DNA of 64,000 bases from positions 558,001-622,000 of the forward strand of contig OZ242384.1 in the NCBI GenBank assembly GCA_965208965.1. Direction: 5' to 3'. Below are positions 8,676 to 19,348 of the stretch, one piece after another (the first letter of the stretch is position 1; each line of letters starts with the position of its first letter). The stretch comes from Bin5 sp965208965. GTDB taxonomy: Bacteria; Chloroflexota; Anaerolineae; Caldilineales; Caldilineaceae. Under the pieces are notes generated by a model. That model was not told where the DNA came from. It saw only the letters and a program-made list of their open reading frames with translations, and ran no database searches. The translations under genes and the position numbers were made by a program.

Positions 8676-9112
8676 GGTTTCGGTTCCATCGAGAACGTTA
8701 AGGGATAGCCGGCGGAGCGGGCGAGGGCATGGGCGTCACTGATCAGCCTTTTGGCTTCGGACCGTGGACGGGAACAGACCGGGGCCATTCCTTTCGAATG
8801 CGCTTCCCAGGTGACAGTTTCGGCGATTTCGGAGGACAGGCTGAAGACGCGGCCGAGCGTGTCGACGACAAAGTCGTAGGGGGTCACGTCATCGTTATGG
8901 ACGAGGATGGTCCACGGCTCCTCGCGGGCGGTGTCAACCGCGGCAACCGCATCGGGACCGGCATCGGTCTGGATGCCGCTGGCTGCTTCCAGGTGGAGCG
9001 CGGCGTCGATGCCCCATACGTTGTTTCGGGCTTGGGGCGAAGAGCATCCGGCGAGGCGGGGCAAGATCGCGGAGGATGTCTGGGACCGTCTTGACAGGTG
9101 TCTGGTGACCAT
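8672..9112 (-). CDS. clpS: ClpS-like ATP-dependent protease adaptor
   Basis: The C-terminal 80 residues are a ClpS domain: EPWTILVHNDDVTPYDFVVDTLGRVFSLSS (split here: EPWTILVHNDDVTPYDF, VVDTLGRVFSLSSEIAE), a helix with WEAHSKGMAPV, and EAKRLISDAHALARSAGYPL at the end. ClpS binds the N domain of ClpA/ClpC and delivers N-degron substrates; the NDD motif and the following Tyr/Val-lined pocket are retained. The first ~60 residues are not conserved, so the true start may be internal (for example a GTG before WGIDAALHLE). It heads the operon containing the hydantoinase genes, an uncommon neighbourhood for clpS. A copy of the 0.55-kb intergenic repeat lies immediately upstream. Confidence 0.8.
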   Translation of the reverse strand: MVTRHLSRRSQTSSAILPRLAGCSSPQARNNVWGIDAALHLEAASGIQTDAGPDAVAAVDTAREEPWTILVHNDDVTPYDFVVDTLGRVFSLSSEIAETVTWEAHSKGMAPVCSRPRSEAKRLISDAHALARSAGYPLTFSMEPKP

Positions 9113-9154
9113 AGAGCAGAAAGTACCACAGCGGATGAGTAATGGGCAAAGTTT

Positions 9155-9722
9155 TCACGAAAGTTCGCCCCCTTTTTGGGATGCGCCTCTCTGTGCATGC
9201 TGGCTTGCGGGAGGGGGTGGGAATGCGCGGAACGGGCACAACAGTGGCGTCTGACATGTCCGGACGTTGCAAATTTTGTACAACTTTCCCTGTGGACGCC
9301 AGTTCATCATTTTGATGGCTGAGAGGCGGTCTGTCGGCGGGGCGGCGGAGCGCGCGAAAAAGGCCGCGAAAGTGTTGCATTTGCCCAAAAAGTGATGCAT
9401 TACTGGTTATTGGGCTCCTGACCAGAGAGAAAAGGGGCAAAAAAAGGCGATAAACATATGCATCAATGGGGATGCATCACTTATGTGAAAAAATCGGCGG
9501 AAATGGAGGGGCCGCGGGAGCAAGTTTTCGAGATGATTCTGGCCGGAAAATCGGCGCGGAAGAGCGGTTGTTCGTGGTTGGTGGTCTGATAAAACTGTAC
9601 AGGTTTTGTTTATGTTTTGTAGAGGTTTCCAGAATTGAGCGGGAAGGGAGCGCGCCAGGCCTGGTTGCATGCCGGTGGATACGAAATTCGCGCCAATTTC
9701 GGGAAAGTGCGTCCCGGATTCT
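9155..9722. repeat. 0.55-kb diverged intergenic element, copy A
   Basis: This stretch matches 59448-59987 along its length in the same orientation, with substitutions and small indels. The best conserved block is AGGTTTTGTTTATGTTTTGT followed by (A/G)(A/G)AGGTTTCCAGAATT (9600-9636). A perfect 11-base inverted repeat, AAGTGATGCAT at 9390-9400 and ATGCATCACTT at 9472-9482, encloses about 70 bases containing GGGCTCCTGACCAGAGAGAA. ATGCATCA occurs again just before the right arm. The homologous arms in copy B have different sequence but pair equally well. No protein is supported: reading frames shared by both copies differ mostly by amino-acid-changing substitutions. Confidence 0.75.
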
Positions 9723-10422
9723 CTGCGGTGATCACGCAAGAAATGGTGGTTTCAGCACAGGAAAAATTTCGGCCCCATTTGACAGAAAAAAGATATAAAA
9801 TATCGTACATCCCCCCTAAAAACCGGACAAAACACGACAAATGCCTAAAATCAATAACCCCTGAGCCCTTGAACTGAACGGCTCTTTGACCGTTGTCAAA
9901 AGAGCAATTGGCTCCCGCAAACTGCCTACCCGCGCTACGCCGCGCAGTCTCGCTACGCTTAACCTCAATCAAGCGCCGCAGCCACCGACCATTGGCCCCA
10001 ATCCCCTGCCGTACCCACCCCAAATTAGGGATGCACCCGCCAATTACTGCGATTTGCCGGGGCCTATGGAGCGTGCTATACTGCGCCCGTCCACCGTGTA
10101 ATTCTTTCGAGTTGAGGCTGCTGACCGCCGCTCCGGCGAGAAGCCGCTGATGACTCCTATCCGCCATTCGACGTAACGTATCCCGTGCCGCCTATTCATT
10201 GTCGCTATTTTTCGCGCTTTGCAGGGTAGCGCAACAACCATTGTCACGCTTTCCTCTTTGTGGACGGTTTTGGCAACGAGTCCCGCCAGGCGGAATGGAG
10301 TTTCTGCTCGCCCCCGCTTGCGCGACCGAACAGTTCTGCCGCAGAGACGAGAGTGAACCAGGCTCACCGGCGTCCGATGACACAGGCGGGCCCAATCTTC
10401 ACCAAAGGAGCAAAGTACCAAA
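9723..10422. other. intergenic region with long leader
   Basis: About 700 bases lie between the repeat element and the ABC ATPase gene. The first 170 bases are A+T-rich and without recognisable genes. A promoter is at 10054-10082, giving a leader of about 335 bases before the ATPase start. I do not recognise a known riboswitch in the leader. Confidence 0.5.
10054..10082 (+). promoter_or_regulatory. sigma-70-type promoter for the ABC ATPase gene
   Basis: TTGCCG at 10054-10059, a 17-base spacer, and TATACT at 10077-10082. Transcription would start near 10089. Confidence 0.6.
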
Positions 10423-11529
10423 ATGGCAAGTGTAACCTACGAACACGTCTACAAGCGCTTCGGCGACGTCGTGGCCGTCAACGACCTGACGATCCACGTC
10501 GAGGACAAGGAGTTCCTGGTCTTTGTCGGCCCTTCGGGCTGCGGCAAGACGACCAGTCTGCGCCTTCTGGCCGGGCTGGAGGAGATCACTGAGGGGCAGA
10601 TTCTGATCGGCGACCGCATCGTCAACGACGTGCCGCCGAAGGACCGGGACATCGCGATGGTGTTCCAGAGCTACGCTCTCTACCCGCACATGAGCGTCTA
10701 TGACAACATGGCGTTCGGTCTGAAGCTGCGCAAGACGCCGAAGGACGAGATTCAGAGGCGTGTGGAAGAGGCCGGCGGGATTCTGGGCATCGAGCATCTG
10801 CTTGACCGCAAGCCGAAGCAGCTTTCGGGTGGCCAGCGCCAGCGTGTGGCAGTCGGCCGCGCGATCGTGCGTGAGCCGGCGGTGTTCCTCTTTGACGAGC
10901 CGCTGTCGAACCTGGACGCCAAGCTGCGCGTGCAGACGCGTGCAGAGATTTCCAAGCTGCACCAGCGCCTGGCGACGACCTTTATCTACGTGACGCACGA
11001 CCAGGTGGAGGCGATGACGATGGCCTCCCGTATCGCGGTGATGAAGGACGGCGTTTTGCAGCAGGTTGACTCGCCGCAGAACCTGTACGACCACCCGTCG
11101 AATATCTTCGTGGCCGGCTTCATCGGCAGCCCGAGCATGAACTTCTTCGATGCCACACTGGTCGAGAGCGACGGCAAGATGGAGGTCAACGCGGGCGGCT
11201 TCCGGCTGGATGTGCCGGAGGAGAAGGTGGCGGAGTGGCGAGAGCATCTTGGCAATGAGGTGATCTTCGGTATTCGCCCAGAGGACATTCACTCGAAAGA
11301 GTATGCACCGCCGCAGATTCTTGAGTCCGATATGAATGCCACGGTTGACGTAACCGAGTTGATGGGCAATGAGATTTTCCTCTACTGCCTGACGCCGGAC
11401 GACAAGCAGTTCATCTCGCGTGTTGACCCCCGCGTGCGGGTTTCGACCGGTGATGAGATCGAACTGGCGATCAATATGGCCAATGCGCACATCTTCGATC
11501 CCAAGACGGAGCTGTCGCTGGCCAGCTAA
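10423..11529 (+). CDS. sugar-type ABC transporter ATP-binding protein (UgpC/MalK family)
   Basis: A 368-residue ATPase of the MalK/UgpC/MsmK group, which energises importers of sugars and glycerol-3-phosphate. Walker A is GPSGCGKTT (about residues 36-44), the Q-loop AMVFQSYALYPHMSV, signature LSGGQRQRVAVGRAIV, Walker B VFLFDEPLSNLD and the H-loop VTHD. A C-terminal regulatory OB domain (about 235-365, with FGIRPEDIH) marks the MalK type. AAAGGAG lies about 12 bases before the ATG. It has no permease or binding protein partner beside it; the transporter that follows is of the peptide type with its own ATPases. MsmK-like ATPases often serve several transporters from a distance, which may apply here. 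A terminator-like hairpin follows. Confidence 0.93.
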   Translation: MASVTYEHVYKRFGDVVAVNDLTIHVEDKEFLVFVGPSGCGKTTSLRLLAGLEEITEGQILIGDRIVNDVPPKDRDIAMVFQSYALYPHMSVYDNMAFGLKLRKTPKDEIQRRVEEAGGILGIEHLLDRKPKQLSGGQRQRVAVGRAIVREPAVFLFDEPLSNLDAKLRVQTRAEISKLHQRLATTFIYVTHDQVEAMTMASRIAVMKDGVLQQVDSPQNLYDHPSNIFVAGFIGSPSMNFFDATLVESDGKMEVNAGGFRLDVPEEKVAEWREHLGNEVIFGIRPEDIHSKEYAPPQILESDMNATVDVTELMGNEIFLYCLTPDDKQFISRVDPRVRVSTGDEIELAINMANAHIFDPKTELSLAS

Positions 11530-11544
11530 AGCTGAGTAACAAAG

Positions 11545-11595
11545 GGGAGAGGAGTGAGGAGTGTGGACCAGTTCCACCTCCTCTCCTCTTTTTTT
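11545..11595 (+). terminator. Rho-independent terminator after the ABC ATPase gene
   Basis: GGAGAGGAG pairs with CTCCTCTCC, with an inner GTGG/CCAC pairing, followed by seven Ts. It lies 16 bases after the stop and separates this gene from the peptide transporter operon. Confidence 0.7.
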
Positions 11596-11825
11596 CTTCT
11601 CCCACTCCTCACTATGCCCTCACATTCAACAGTTGTTCCTTGCACAACTCCTTGGCTGCAAGTAGAGCGTCTTGCGGCACAGTTTCCAGCCACAAGCCGC
11701 CGTTGTACAGAAGCGACGACCGACCAATCTTCGAGCATCACTGTCTGTCTTCCCAGAACGGGGACTGTTGGACTCAAAAGTTCATTCCTTCAACCAAGTA
11801 TCACAGTTCAGACGAGGAGCGTAGC

Positions 11826-13634
11826 ATGAAACTGGTTTATCGATTGACGGTACTCTTGTTATTGTTTGCAGTCTTGTTGGCGGCGTGCGGGGCACCGGAA
11901 GCACCGGCCGCGGAGGCACCGGCGGCGGAGAGCGAGGGCGAGACGGAGGAGATGGGCACGACGGAGGACTATCTCAACGCCTCGCGTGAGGAGACGGTGA
12001 TCCTGGACCGAACCAGCCCGCTTCAAGGCAGTGACAATTGGAACCCCTACGTGCGCGGCAGCGCGGTCGGGTGGGGCTATACGGAGTTTTCGGATGTATT
12101 GACGCTGCTGAACTATGGCAGCGGCGAAATCGAGAACTGGCTGGCCGAGTCGCTGACGCCCAACGAGGATCATTCGGTGTGGACGCTCAAGTTGCGCGAG
12201 GGCATCACCTGGCAAGACGGCACGCCCTTCACGGCCGACGATATCATCTTTTCGACCGAGCTGCAGATGAACAACGATGCGCTCGGCCAGCATTTCGCTT
12301 ACCAGGAATGGATCGATTCGGTCGAGAAGGTGGATGATCTGACGGTTATCTACAACCTTAAGAAGTCGAATGTGCGTTTCAAGCTAGAGCGTTTCTCCGA
12401 CAACATTTGCGGCGTCGACTATTTTGTCCCGAAGCATATTTGGGAAAACGTGGAAGACCCGGCTACTTTCAAGAATTTCGACCTGGAGAAAGGGTTGCCG
12501 ATGGGTACGGGCCCCTACAAGCTGGCCAAGGTCACTGAGAACGAGACGATCTGGGTTCGCAACGATAACTGGTGGGCTGCCGAAATCGGCCTGAAGAAGC
12601 TGCCGGAGCCGAAGAAACTGGTTATGTCCTACACGGGCACCGAGGAAGTCCGCCTGGCGACGGCGATTGAGGATGACTATGACGGCCTGCACGACATCAC
12701 GTTCGGCTCGTTCCAGGCGTTGGTGGCTCAGAATCCCAACTGGATCGCTTTCCAGGATGAGATGCCGTTTGTCTGGCCCGATCCGTGTGCGCGCAGTCTG
12801 ACGGTCAACAACTCGATCGATCCGTGGAACGACAAGGATATGCGGTGGGTTCTCAACTACGTGATGGACCGCCAGCAGATCATCGATATCGCCTATGAAG
12901 GCACCTCGATCATGGGCCCTTATCCGTTCCCACTTTACCCGTCTATGCAGAAGTTTGCCGACCTGGTGCCGGCCGAGACTATTGCCAAGTTCACCCAGCC
13001 CAACGTGGCCGCAGCTGAGGAGATCCTACTCTCCAAAGGTTATGCAAAGTCGGGTGACTACTGGGAGAAAGACGGCGAAGAACTGAGCCTTGAGATCCAG
13101 GTCTACGAAGGCATCAGCGAACTGGAACGCGTCGCCGACGTTTTCGCTGAGCAACTTCAGCGCTTCGGCATCAATGCCGTCAAAGTGAACCTGATCGGCG
13201 GGACCTGGGTGGAATACCTGGACACCGGCAACTACGAGACACAGAGCGGCTGGCAGACCTGTGGTTCGATTGTGGAACCGTGGAATACGCTGCGCACACT
13301 GCGAGCCGATGAGGTGCCCCCGGCGGGCGAACGCCACCAGCTGCCTCACTCCAACCGGTTCCGCTGGCATAATGCCGAGTTCACTGAACTGGTAGACCAG
13401 ATCAGCGAATTGGGCTGGGACGATCCGCTGTTGTTCGAGCTTACGGCACGCGCTCTGGAGATCTACTACGACGAGATCCCGGCGATCCCGACAGCCCAAT
13501 CCAAGAAGCTGGTGCCCTTCAACACCACCTACTGGACGAACTGGCCGACGATCGACAACTACTACCAGCGTCCGGTGATCTGGTGCCCGAGCTTCGTGGG
13601 CATCCTGCCGGAGATTGAATCGACCAGCAAATAA
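11826..13634 (+). CDS. peptide/nickel-type ABC transporter substrate-binding lipoprotein
   Basis: A 602-residue extracellular solute-binding protein of family 5 (DppA/OppA/NikA). The ATG at 11826 gives a lipoprotein signal: Lys-Arg N region, hydrophobic core LTVLLLLFAVLLAA and lipobox LLAAC with Cys21, followed by an Ala/Pro/Glu-rich linker. The family core appears as LAESLTPNEDHSVWTLKLRE, then GITWQDGTPFTADDIIFS. The upstream open frame encodes no signal and is discarded. It opens the operon of binding protein, permease, permease-ATPase fusion and ATPase. The ligand could be peptides, but in these bacteria such proteins also bind sugars, so the substrate stays open. Confidence 0.92.
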   Translation: MKLVYRLTVLLLLFAVLLAACGAPEAPAAEAPAAESEGETEEMGTTEDYLNASREETVILDRTSPLQGSDNWNPYVRGSAVGWGYTEFSDVLTLLNYGSGEIENWLAESLTPNEDHSVWTLKLREGITWQDGTPFTADDIIFSTELQMNNDALGQHFAYQEWIDSVEKVDDLTVIYNLKKSNVRFKLERFSDNICGVDYFVPKHIWENVEDPATFKNFDLEKGLPMGTGPYKLAKVTENETIWVRNDNWWAAEIGLKKLPEPKKLVMSYTGTEEVRLATAIEDDYDGLHDITFGSFQALVAQNPNWIAFQDEMPFVWPDPCARSLTVNNSIDPWNDKDMRWVLNYVMDRQQIIDIAYEGTSIMGPYPFPLYPSMQKFADLVPAETIAKFTQPNVAAAEEILLSKGYAKSGDYWEKDGEELSLEIQVYEGISELERVADVFAEQLQRFGINAVKVNLIGGTWVEYLDTGNYETQSGWQTCGSIVEPWNTLRTLRADEVPPAGERHQLPHSNRFRWHNAEFTELVDQISELGWDDPLLFELTARALEIYYDEIPAIPTAQSKKLVPFNTTYWTNWPTIDNYYQRPVIWCPSFVGILPEIESTSK

Positions 13635-13684
13635 CTGCAGTGGTTAGTGGTCAGTGGTCAGTAAGACCGCTGGCCACTAACCGT
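13635..13684. repeat. palindromic dispersed repeat, copy 3
   Basis: Begins at the base after the stop of the binding protein with CTGCAGTGGTTAGTGGTCAG. GGTTAGTGGTCAGTGGTC can pair with GACCGCTGGCCACTAACC after a short loop, with two mismatches, making a long hairpin between two genes of one operon. It could act as a processing or attenuation element. Confidence 0.65.
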
Positions 13685-13697
13685 TGAGATTCTTTCT

Positions 13698-14714
13698 ATG
13701 CGTGGATTGACGAAAGAGTACGTTCTGCAGCGTTTTCTGATGTATCTCCTGACCATCTGGTTGGGATCTACGTTGATCTTCGTGATCCCGCGTCTGGCGC
13801 CGGGCGACCCCGTGAGCGAGATGGTCGGCCGCCTTTCGATAGATGCAGGCTACATCGAGAACGCCGACAAATTGATCGAGAGCTGGAAGGCCCGATTCGG
13901 GCTGGATGCCCCGATTCATGTACAGTATTTTCGCTATTGGGGCAACGTGTTCCGGCTCAATTTCGGGTATTCGCTTTCGCACTTCCCGACCGAAGCGTGG
14001 ACCATGGTCAGCGATGCCTTGCCGTGGTCGCTGGGCCTTTTGACCGTGGCGACCGTGCTCTCCTTTTCAATTGGCGTGACCATCGGCTCGCTGATGGGCT
14101 GGCGGCGCACGCCGCGCTGGTTGCAACTGATCCTGCCCAGCAGCTTGACCTTTACTGCGATCCCCTACTTCATGTTCGGCATAATGCTGATCTATCTGGT
14201 GGCATTTGAACTGGACTGGCTGCCGGCAACGGGGGCCTATTCGCGCAGAGTGGACCCTGGCTGGAATCTGCCATTCATCAAGAATGTGCTCACCCACGCG
14301 ATTCTACCGGTGGTGTCGATTGTGCTGACCTCGATGGGCGGCTGGGCGCTGGGCATGCGAGGTCTGATGATCAGCGTGAACAACGAGGACTACTTCCTTC
14401 TGGCGCAGGTAAAAGGGCTGTCGCCGACGCGCATTTTCTTCCGCTACGGCGTGCGCAATGCGATCCTGCCGGCGCTGACGGCGCTGGCGCTTGGCCTGGG
14501 GGGACTGATCAGCGGTTCCATTCTAGTTGAGTTCATTTTCGCCTATCCGGGCACGGGCTATACCCTGTACCAAGCGATTATCTCGCAAGACTATACGGTG
14601 ACACAGGCGATAGCCAATCTGATAATCCTCGTGACTGCAACGAGCGTTTTCCTGCTCGATCTGCTTTATCCCTTCATCGACCCGCGCATAACCTACAAGA
14701 GGACTATGCGCTAA
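13698..14714 (+). CDS. peptide-type ABC transporter permease (DppB family)
   Basis: A 338-residue inner-membrane permease with the DppB/OppB layout: an N-terminal helix (FLMYLLTIWLGSTLIFVIPR), an extracytoplasmic domain, then five helices. The EAA-type loop that contacts the ATPase is seen as YFLLAQVKGLSPTRIFFRYG and the following RNAILPALTALAL. The C terminus reads LLDLLYPFIDPRI, as in the family. It forms the channel together with the permease half of the next gene. It lies 63 bases after the binding protein and 20 bases before the next gene, so the operon is compact. Confidence 0.92.
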   Translation: MRGLTKEYVLQRFLMYLLTIWLGSTLIFVIPRLAPGDPVSEMVGRLSIDAGYIENADKLIESWKARFGLDAPIHVQYFRYWGNVFRLNFGYSLSHFPTEAWTMVSDALPWSLGLLTVATVLSFSIGVTIGSLMGWRRTPRWLQLILPSSLTFTAIPYFMFGIMLIYLVAFELDWLPATGAYSRRVDPGWNLPFIKNVLTHAILPVVSIVLTSMGGWALGMRGLMISVNNEDYFLLAQVKGLSPTRIFFRYGVRNAILPALTALALGLGGLISGSILVEFIFAYPGTGYTLYQAIISQDYTVTQAIANLIILVTATSVFLLDLLYPFIDPRITYKRTMR

Positions 14715-14734
14715 GACAAGAAGCAGAAAAGCCC

Positions 14735-16710
<1,976 letters not shown>

Positions 16711-16714
<4 letters not shown>

Positions 16715-17715
16715 CCCAGACAGGTACGGCGGAACCGCTGCTCCGGATCAGGGACGCTAAAATGGAGTTTGGCGGCGGCTTTCTGAATTCGCAGCCGCCT
16801 CTGGTAGCGCTGGACTCCTTCAGTCTCGACCTGCACGAATCGCCGGCGCAGATTACGACGATAGCGGGCGAGAGCGGCAGCGGCAAGACCACCCTCGCCA
16901 ATCTCGTGCTCGGCTTTATCACGCCGACGCGAGGGCAGATCCTCTACAAGGGCGTTGATATTTCGCAGATGGACCGCCGTCAGCGGATGACCTACCGCCA
17001 GGAGGTCCAGGCGATCTTCCAGGACCCGTATGAGGTCTTCAACCCCTTCTTTCGCATTCAGCACACGTTCAACCTGGTGATGCGTCATTTTGCCCTGGCA
17101 CGCGACAAGGCAGAGAGACGCGAGCTGATCGAGGACGCGCTTAACGTAGTCGGATTGCGGGGCGATGAGATCCTGGAGAAATACCCGCACCAGTTGAGCG
17201 GCGGACAGCGGCAGCGGGTGATGGTGGCGCGCGCGTATTTGTTGCGCCCGCGGCTGATTGTGGCGGATGAGCCGGTTTCGGCGGTGGATGCTTCGCTGCG
17301 GGCCATGATCCTGGATATCATGCTGCGGCTGCGCGACGAACACGGAATCTCCTTTCTATACATAACGCACGACCTGTCGACGGCTTACCAGATCGGCGAC
17401 AACATGATCGTTCTGTTCCAGGGGATCACCGCGGAGACGGGGGATACGGGCCGGATTATCGAGAATCCTCAGCATCCCTATGTGCAGCAGCTGATCAATT
17501 CGATCCCGGTGCCGGATCCGAAAGTCAAGTGGGACACGGACATCAGATTGCCGGCCGAGGAGACGATGCGAATGCAGGACGGGGAGGGGACAGCCGGCGG
17601 CTGCCGCTTCTACCCGCGCTGCCCGCACGGGATGGACGTCTGCCTCAAAGAGCAGCCGCCGCTCATCCAGGTTGAAGGCGAACATGCCGTGGCCTGCTAT
17701 CTGTATGAGGCTTGA
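16711..17715 (+). CDS. peptide-type ABC transporter ATPase (DppF family)
   Basis: A 334-residue ATPase completing the transporter. Its ATG overlaps the stop of the fused gene (ATGA), so the two are translationally coupled. Walker A is GESGSGKTT (about residues 53-61), Q-loop AIFQDPYEVFNPFF, signature LSGGQRQRVMVARAYL, Walker B LIVADEPVSAVD, H-loop ITHD. The C terminus has the oligopeptide-transporter domain with CRFYPRCPHGMDVC, four cysteines that may bind an iron-sulfur cluster. Together with the ATPase half of the fusion it would form the heterodimeric motor. Confidence 0.92.
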
Positions 17716-18069
17716 CCCTGCCGGAGGCGGATGAAGTGAAACCTCGCAGGATTACGGTGCTGACCGGGGGGAGTAAAACGGTCTAAGGCTAGCCCGTCAC
17801 CCTTGCCTAATCAACAGAGCGCAGCCGGGAAGGAAAACTGATACAAAGCAGCGTCCCAGGCCATGTGGTCTGGGACTTTTCGTGTCGGGCAAGAGTGAGA
17901 CGGGACAGGCGCGTGATTTGTCGACAGTCTGTCATGTCGGCGACAATGGGGCCATTCTGACTTTGCCCGCTGTCGCCGCAAGAGGCGATAGCAGTTCGCC
18001 TATCGAAAACCAACAAGAAACCTGTAAGCCGGGACGTGCATTGCCGCCCTTCCAAAAAGGAGCAACGTG
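17716..18069. other. intergenic region with terminator
   Basis: About 350 bases between the transporter operon and apgM. It contains the terminator described separately and an AAGGAG Shine-Dalgarno at 18057-18062. No RNA gene is recognised. Confidence 0.5.
17853..17880 (+). terminator. Rho-independent terminator
   Basis: GTCCCAGGCC and GGTCTGGGAC form a ten-base stem with one G-T pair and an ATGT loop, followed by TTTT. It ends the peptide transporter operon, 138 bases after its last stop. Confidence 0.75.
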
Positions 18070-19302
18070 ATGGCAACTCCATTCACTGATTTTGAGTTGA
18101 TGCGTGACCTGCAACAGGACGGCGGCAAGATTGTTTTGCTGGTTATGGATGGTTTGGGCGGGCTGCCGGCTTCGCTTGGCGGCCGGACGGAATTGGAGAC
18201 GGCGCATACCCCCAATTTGGACGCGCTGGCGGTCTCCGGGTCGCTGGGACTGAGCGTCCCGATCCGGCCGGGCGTCGAACCGGGTAGCGGACCGGCGCAT
18301 TTGAGCCTGTTCGGGTATGACCCGATCCGTTACATGATCGGTCGCGGCGTGCTGGAGGCGCTGGGGATTGGCTTTCCTTTGAAAGGAAACGACGTGGCCG
18401 CGCGGGGGAATTTTGCGTCGGTGGATGGCAGCGGGCTGATCACGGACCGGCGGGCCGGGCGGATCTCCACGGATGAATGCATCCGGCTGGCGGCGAAGCT
18501 GCGTGAGGCGAGTGCTGGGATCTTCGAGGACTGTGAGGTGTTCGTCGAGCCGGTGCAGGAACATCGCTTTGTCTTTGTGCTGCGGGGTGAGGGGCTGGGA
18601 GGCAGTTTGACGGACACGGACCCGCTCGCTGTAGGCAAAATGCCGCTGCCGGTGCGGGACGAGAGCGGGAGCAGTGAGGGCGCGCGAACGGCGGAACTGG
18701 TGAACCGCTGGGCGGCGCATGCGCGCGATGTACTGGCAGACGAGCCGCGGGCCAACAGCCTGAATCTGCGCGGCCTGGCGCAGGATCCGGGTCTGCCGCT
18801 GTTCCCCGACATCTTCGGGATGCAGGCGGGGGCAATCGCGGTCTATCCGATGTACCGGGGCGTAGCCAGCCTGGTGGGGATGGAGGCGATCCGGTTTGAT
18901 GGAGACCGCCCGCGGCATGAGATCGACGCGCTAGTCGAAGCGTGGGACAGTTACGATTTTTTCTTTGTACATGTAAAGAAGACGGACAGTTACGGAGAGG
19001 ACGGTGACTTCGAAGCCAAGGTCCATGAGATCGAGGCGGTGGACGCGGAGATTGCGCGTATTGTGGATCTGGGGCCGGGCGCGCTGATCGTGACCGGGGA
19101 CCACAGTACGCCGGCGGCGCTGCGCCGCCACAGCTGGCATCCGGTACCGACGCTGTTGTGGAGCTCTCAGGCGATGCCGGATGCGAGCCGAAGCTTCGGT
19201 GAACGGGCCTGCGCGGGCGGTCAGTTGGGGCTGTGCCATGCGACGACGCTGATCCCGCAGGCGATGGCTCATGCGGGCCGGTTGAAGCGTTTCGGCGCGT
19301 GA
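18070..19302 (+). CDS. apgM: 2,3-bisphosphoglycerate-independent phosphoglycerate mutase, archaeal type
   Basis: A 410-residue enzyme of the alkaline phosphatase superfamily that interconverts 3- and 2-phosphoglycerate in glycolysis. The metal-binding Asp is in LLVMDGLGG (D27), THTPNLDAL-like sequence follows (AHTPNLDALA, 45-54), the nucleophile region is PGSGPAHLSLFGYDP (probably Ser73), then the RG(V/P)LEALG block. Near the C terminus VTGDHSTP and HSWHPVPTLLW carry the second metal site. Length and these motifs fit ApgM, not GpmI (about 510). A GTG three bases upstream is possible, but the ATG has better spacing to AAGGAG. The sirtuin gene follows in the same direction. Confidence 0.93.
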   Translation: MATPFTDFELMRDLQQDGGKIVLLVMDGLGGLPASLGGRTELETAHTPNLDALAVSGSLGLSVPIRPGVEPGSGPAHLSLFGYDPIRYMIGRGVLEALGIGFPLKGNDVAARGNFASVDGSGLITDRRAGRISTDECIRLAAKLREASAGIFEDCEVFVEPVQEHRFVFVLRGEGLGGSLTDTDPLAVGKMPLPVRDESGSSEGARTAELVNRWAAHARDVLADEPRANSLNLRGLAQDPGLPLFPDIFGMQAGAIAVYPMYRGVASLVGMEAIRFDGDRPRHEIDALVEAWDSYDFFFVHVKKTDSYGEDGDFEAKVHEIEAVDAEIARIVDLGPGALIVTGDHSTPAALRRHSWHPVPTLLWSSQAMPDASRSFGERACAGGQLGLCHATTLIPQAMAHAGRLKRFGA

Positions 19303-19304
19303 GA

Positions 19305-19329
19305 CTGCAGGGGTCAGGGGTTAGTGAAG
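19305..19329 (+). repeat. dispersed CTGCAG repeat, copy 4
   Basis: CTGCAGGGGTCAGGGGTTAG then TGAAG, two bases after the apgM stop. It fills most of the 46-base gap before the sirtuin gene. Confidence 0.55.
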
Positions 19330-19348
19330 AGGGCTGGGATGAACGAAT

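Noticed and set aside
9300..9440. Peptide shared by both copies of the 0.55-kb element on the minus strand (FSLVRSP...MQxFRGxFRA...VQN)
   Set aside because: The frames align without gaps for about 55 codons, but nearly all nucleotide differences change the amino acid (H/R, L/P, P/T, E/V and others), the opposite of what a conserved protein shows.
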